This document shows positions 61,346 through 64,000 of a stretch of DNA of 64,000 nucleotides, in pieces. The notes beneath the pieces are model-generated. The model searched no databases. It was not told where the DNA came from and saw nothing but the letters and a program-made list of their open reading frames with translations. Source of the stretch: Cyprinodon diabolis (taxonomy: Eukaryota > Chordata > Actinopteri > Cyprinodontiformes > Cyprinodontidae); contig CM060080.1 in assembly GCA_030533445.1 (NCBI GenBank), forward strand, positions 4,964,052 through 5,028,051. The letters run 5' to 3'. The number at the start of each line of letters is the position of its first letter. Position 1 is the stretch's first letter. The translations under genes were made by a program, and so were the position numbers.

Positions 61346-63600
61346 ATAACAAAATTTCGATACATGGAGCTTTTCAACAGTGAATGAGCAGATTATCAGT
61401 GGAATTTATTTATTTATAAAGTGTAACAGTGATCAAAATATAAATAGTGTAGAAGAGACACGTGCATAATATAGAAATCCTTTTTTTTTTCCCGAACAAT
61501 CCCATTCTACCTTAAATTTAATGCAGGTTCCCTTATTAAACCAGATCAACATGCAGTTATATCTAAAAAGTTTCTGTAGATTTTTTTCCTTTTAACCAGG
61601 GGTTGTTCAGATCAATAACAGGTGCTTCATCACAGACTGTGGTGATTCACTGATGACTGACTGAGCAAATGGTGACACAATGTGTGTTTCTTCACTTAGA
61701 CAAAGGATAACCAGCCCTTATGTAAAATAAAAAAGAACACAAACAACAACAGATGATGAAAAGACAAATCTGTCAAAGCACGACTGCCACAGTCTGAAGC
61801 CGCCCATCTGAGAGAGCAAAATATGAGCAGATCCTCTGTGCTGATCTTCTTCAATAGCACCAATTTCTCTGTCTGCTCTTTAGCTGGGGGATAAAACAAG
61901 TCGAGAACTCCGGAGGAACCTGTTGCTGGGTTATAAGACCAAAAGAAGCCCAGAGGAAAAATGGTAATGGAAGTGAACGCAGCAGCGAAGGCCTGCCAGG
62001 GTGTAACCATAGCTGCTAAATTTGTATTCAGGCTTTTTCCAGAGCTGGGCTCAGGGTATGCAGACGACCTAGGGGCGAGATACTTAGGGAAGACTTTAAG
62101 CCTCTTTGTCAAGCTCCTTGGAGTTCATTTGACTGCTGCAAAGACACTGAGGTATGCAGCTGTCTAGCAACAAGAACCCCCTCATACCACAGATACTGGC
62201 CTGTGGTTAGGAAGGGCACTTATGAAAGTACAGGTGGGTTATACTTTAAACTACTATGACTAAACATGTGGGTTTAAATTGGGTGAAAGTGGGACACAGA
62301 TGAGTATCACACTGACACATTGTGTCCATTAATTGAGTCGCTTGAAATTTAAAAGCCTTGCAAACACAATCCTGAACAAAGCTTTATTAATACTTTAAAT
62401 GGCATCGGCAAATAGTGATGATCATATCAAGCAGATAAAAAGAAATAATGAAGTTAAATTTAGGCTTATTAGTACATAGGTTTTTGAGTTTTACTTTCCC
62501 AAAAAGCTGTACTTACGTTTTAGCTACCTTTAAGCAGAGCTGCTCTTTTAAAGGAGTTAAAAAGGATTTGTGTAAATATCTTTAAAACAGCTTATTGACT
62601 CAGCCAAAACATCTTTTGCTGAGCAGACTGACACTTCAGTAGTTCAGCACTGATGCATTTATAACCCTGTAGCTAATTTTCTTGAAAATACTTCGGGTCT
62701 GAAGTTCCTGCGCTGCTTGGTATAAATGTCTTTATACATTTAGCTAATGTCTTTATCATAAAAATAATTACGTCTCAGAACTTCTTCAGCTTTCAAAAGT
62801 GGTGTGATATAGCCACATCATGCACTGTGTGGAACCTAGATGGAATGAAATAGCTTTGCTTTAAAGACAAGTGTTTTTCTTTGGGGTTGGAAGGAAAAAA
62901 ATATTTTTTTTCCCTACAATGTGCATATTTGCATTATTTATATTTGCTTGTAGGTGATTTTGAAAAGATCAAAAAAGCACAGAATATGCAGTCTAGCCAG
63001 CCAGACTAAAGGGATGTGTATACCCCTGGAGCAGTGTGTCGCAGCTTGTTTCAGGTATGATGCAGATATTTTGTCTGGGATAGTTTTCGAGATGTGCCAG
63101 TTGTTGTGGATGGCACCACAGCCAGAGTTTCTGCCAGTAGGTAGCAAACAGGAAATACTCATAGAGTAAAGGGGATTACTCTGTAGAATTGACCAATCAG
63201 AGGCCTCTTTTCTCTCCTCATACCTGCGGCACCATTTACAGTCACTTAAAATGTTGGGGACGTGCACCAGAGTGTCTGCAGAAGGGACACAAGGGAAATA
63301 ACTGTTTATATTGTAAACACTTTTTTCAACAGTCTGCTATAAGGACTTCTCTTTGAAAAAAATGTTTTTGTCATATCATAGTTATATGATTGGTTCTAAA
63401 CAGTTTATGCTGTGTCATCTTTGAAATGGAGCTCTACATATTCCTCTTACAGTCAGTCTGGCTGGCCATACGATAACGTAGCACCTTTAATGCTACATTC
63501 TCTTGTTTTAACTCCTCTTAGTTTGTAATACAGCAACCTTACAGAACCTTATTTTTCCCTCAGTTGATAAAACGAATTAAGTTTAGTGTTGTGAACCTGC
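61346..63600. other. Intergenic, no gene seen
   Basis: The 138-codon minus frame at 61696-62112 has no recognised domain. No repeat boundary is seen. Confidence 0.45.
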
Positions 63601-63601
63601 A

Positions 63602-63620
63602 CTATATATATATATATATA
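63602..63620. repeat. TA microsatellite at hAT copy 2 left flank
   Basis: A short TA run directly abuts the CAGTGTTG end. Confidence 0.9.
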
Positions 63621-64000
63621 CAGTGTTGTGCCTGAACGCGTTCATTGAACAAAAGTTCATGAACTGGTTCATATTTTGGGCGAACGTGAACTGAACGTAC
63701 TTTATTACTGCCTGATGAACGTTATTGTGAACTCGTTCATTCTGGTGTCTGTGAACGGCACACTCTCTCAGTTCAACTCCGTTCAATAGGTTGCCAAATT
63801 TCTATAGAGCCCTCCAGGCGAAACCCCGGCTAAATCACACCGTAAACAAGCCTTAATATGTGGCGGGAAAAACACCCAATCTGGCAACACCAGCTACCAG
63901 TGTCGTAGCCTACAGCCGCGTGCGTCATCAAAACAAAATGCAGCGTGGAAGCCACAGCAGCATGGAGACGACCGTGGAGGCGACAAAGCTGCAGTATGAT
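63621..64000 (+). mobile_element. hAT transposon with BED-finger leader, copy 2 (cut by window end)
   Basis: It is identical in structure to 58246-58625, with about 10 substitutions (mostly transitions) and no indels over 380 bases. The 3' part lies beyond the window, so whether this copy encodes more of the transposase is unknown. Confidence 0.9.

Noticed and set aside
61696..62112. 138-codon minus-strand frame
   Set aside because: No recognised family or motif; hydrophobic runs come from A/T-rich sequence and another frame overlaps on the plus strand.

Overview
The window looks like ray-finned (teleost) fish nuclear DNA. The evidence is one intron-less vertebrate SoxC gene, abundant AT microsatellites, and transposon families typical of fish: L2-clade LINEs, tRNA-derived SINEs, hAT elements, THAP/TTAA elements, and a Tc1/mariner element of the DD36E type. 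There are no bacterial features, no CRISPR array, no rRNA and no free-standing tRNA gene. I cannot name the species from sequence alone; the repeats look percomorph-like (inference).

The only clear host protein gene is sox11, on the minus strand at 4622-5707, with its 3' UTR at lower and its promoter at higher coordinates. Everything else is a gene desert, which is usual around SoxC developmental regulators. Some low-repeat stretches (about 1740-2060, 33540-34440, 38180-38640) carry dense homeodomain/SOX-like words and could be conserved enhancers, but that needs alignment. A possible three-exon small gene on the plus strand (34563-34596, 49110-49174, 49377-about 49560) has splice sites with compatible phases and a poly(A) signal. 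It is speculative.

The desert is a record of transposition:
- 9696-10519 and 31448-about 32330: two inverted copies of a TTAA-flanked, THAP-bearing element, Kolobok-like.
- 13457-13992 and 28632-29194: two copies of an element with 9-bp target duplications carrying the first exon of a RecQ-like helicase. The first copy sits inside an older interspersed repeat.
- 20371-21218, 41652-43184, 58246-59302 and 63621-end: hAT deletion derivatives.
- 21367-22587: an intact 346-residue DD36E (Incomer-like) transposase with matching terminal repeats. A decayed relative lies at about 45110-45720.
- 51967-52603: a MITE with near-perfect termini.
- L2-type LINE 3' ends at 23425-24985, 36005-36450, 44205-44760 and 45880-46365.
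- Gypsy-type solo-LTR-like repeats at 39718-40297 and about 50950-51437.
- tRNA-derived SINEs at 17226, 36895 and 53634.

Functionally, sox11 encodes a transcription factor of neural and skeletal progenitors, and the mobile elements act only on themselves. The items most worth following are the helicase-carrying 9-bp-TSD element, the apparently intact DD36E transposon, and the candidate spliced small gene.
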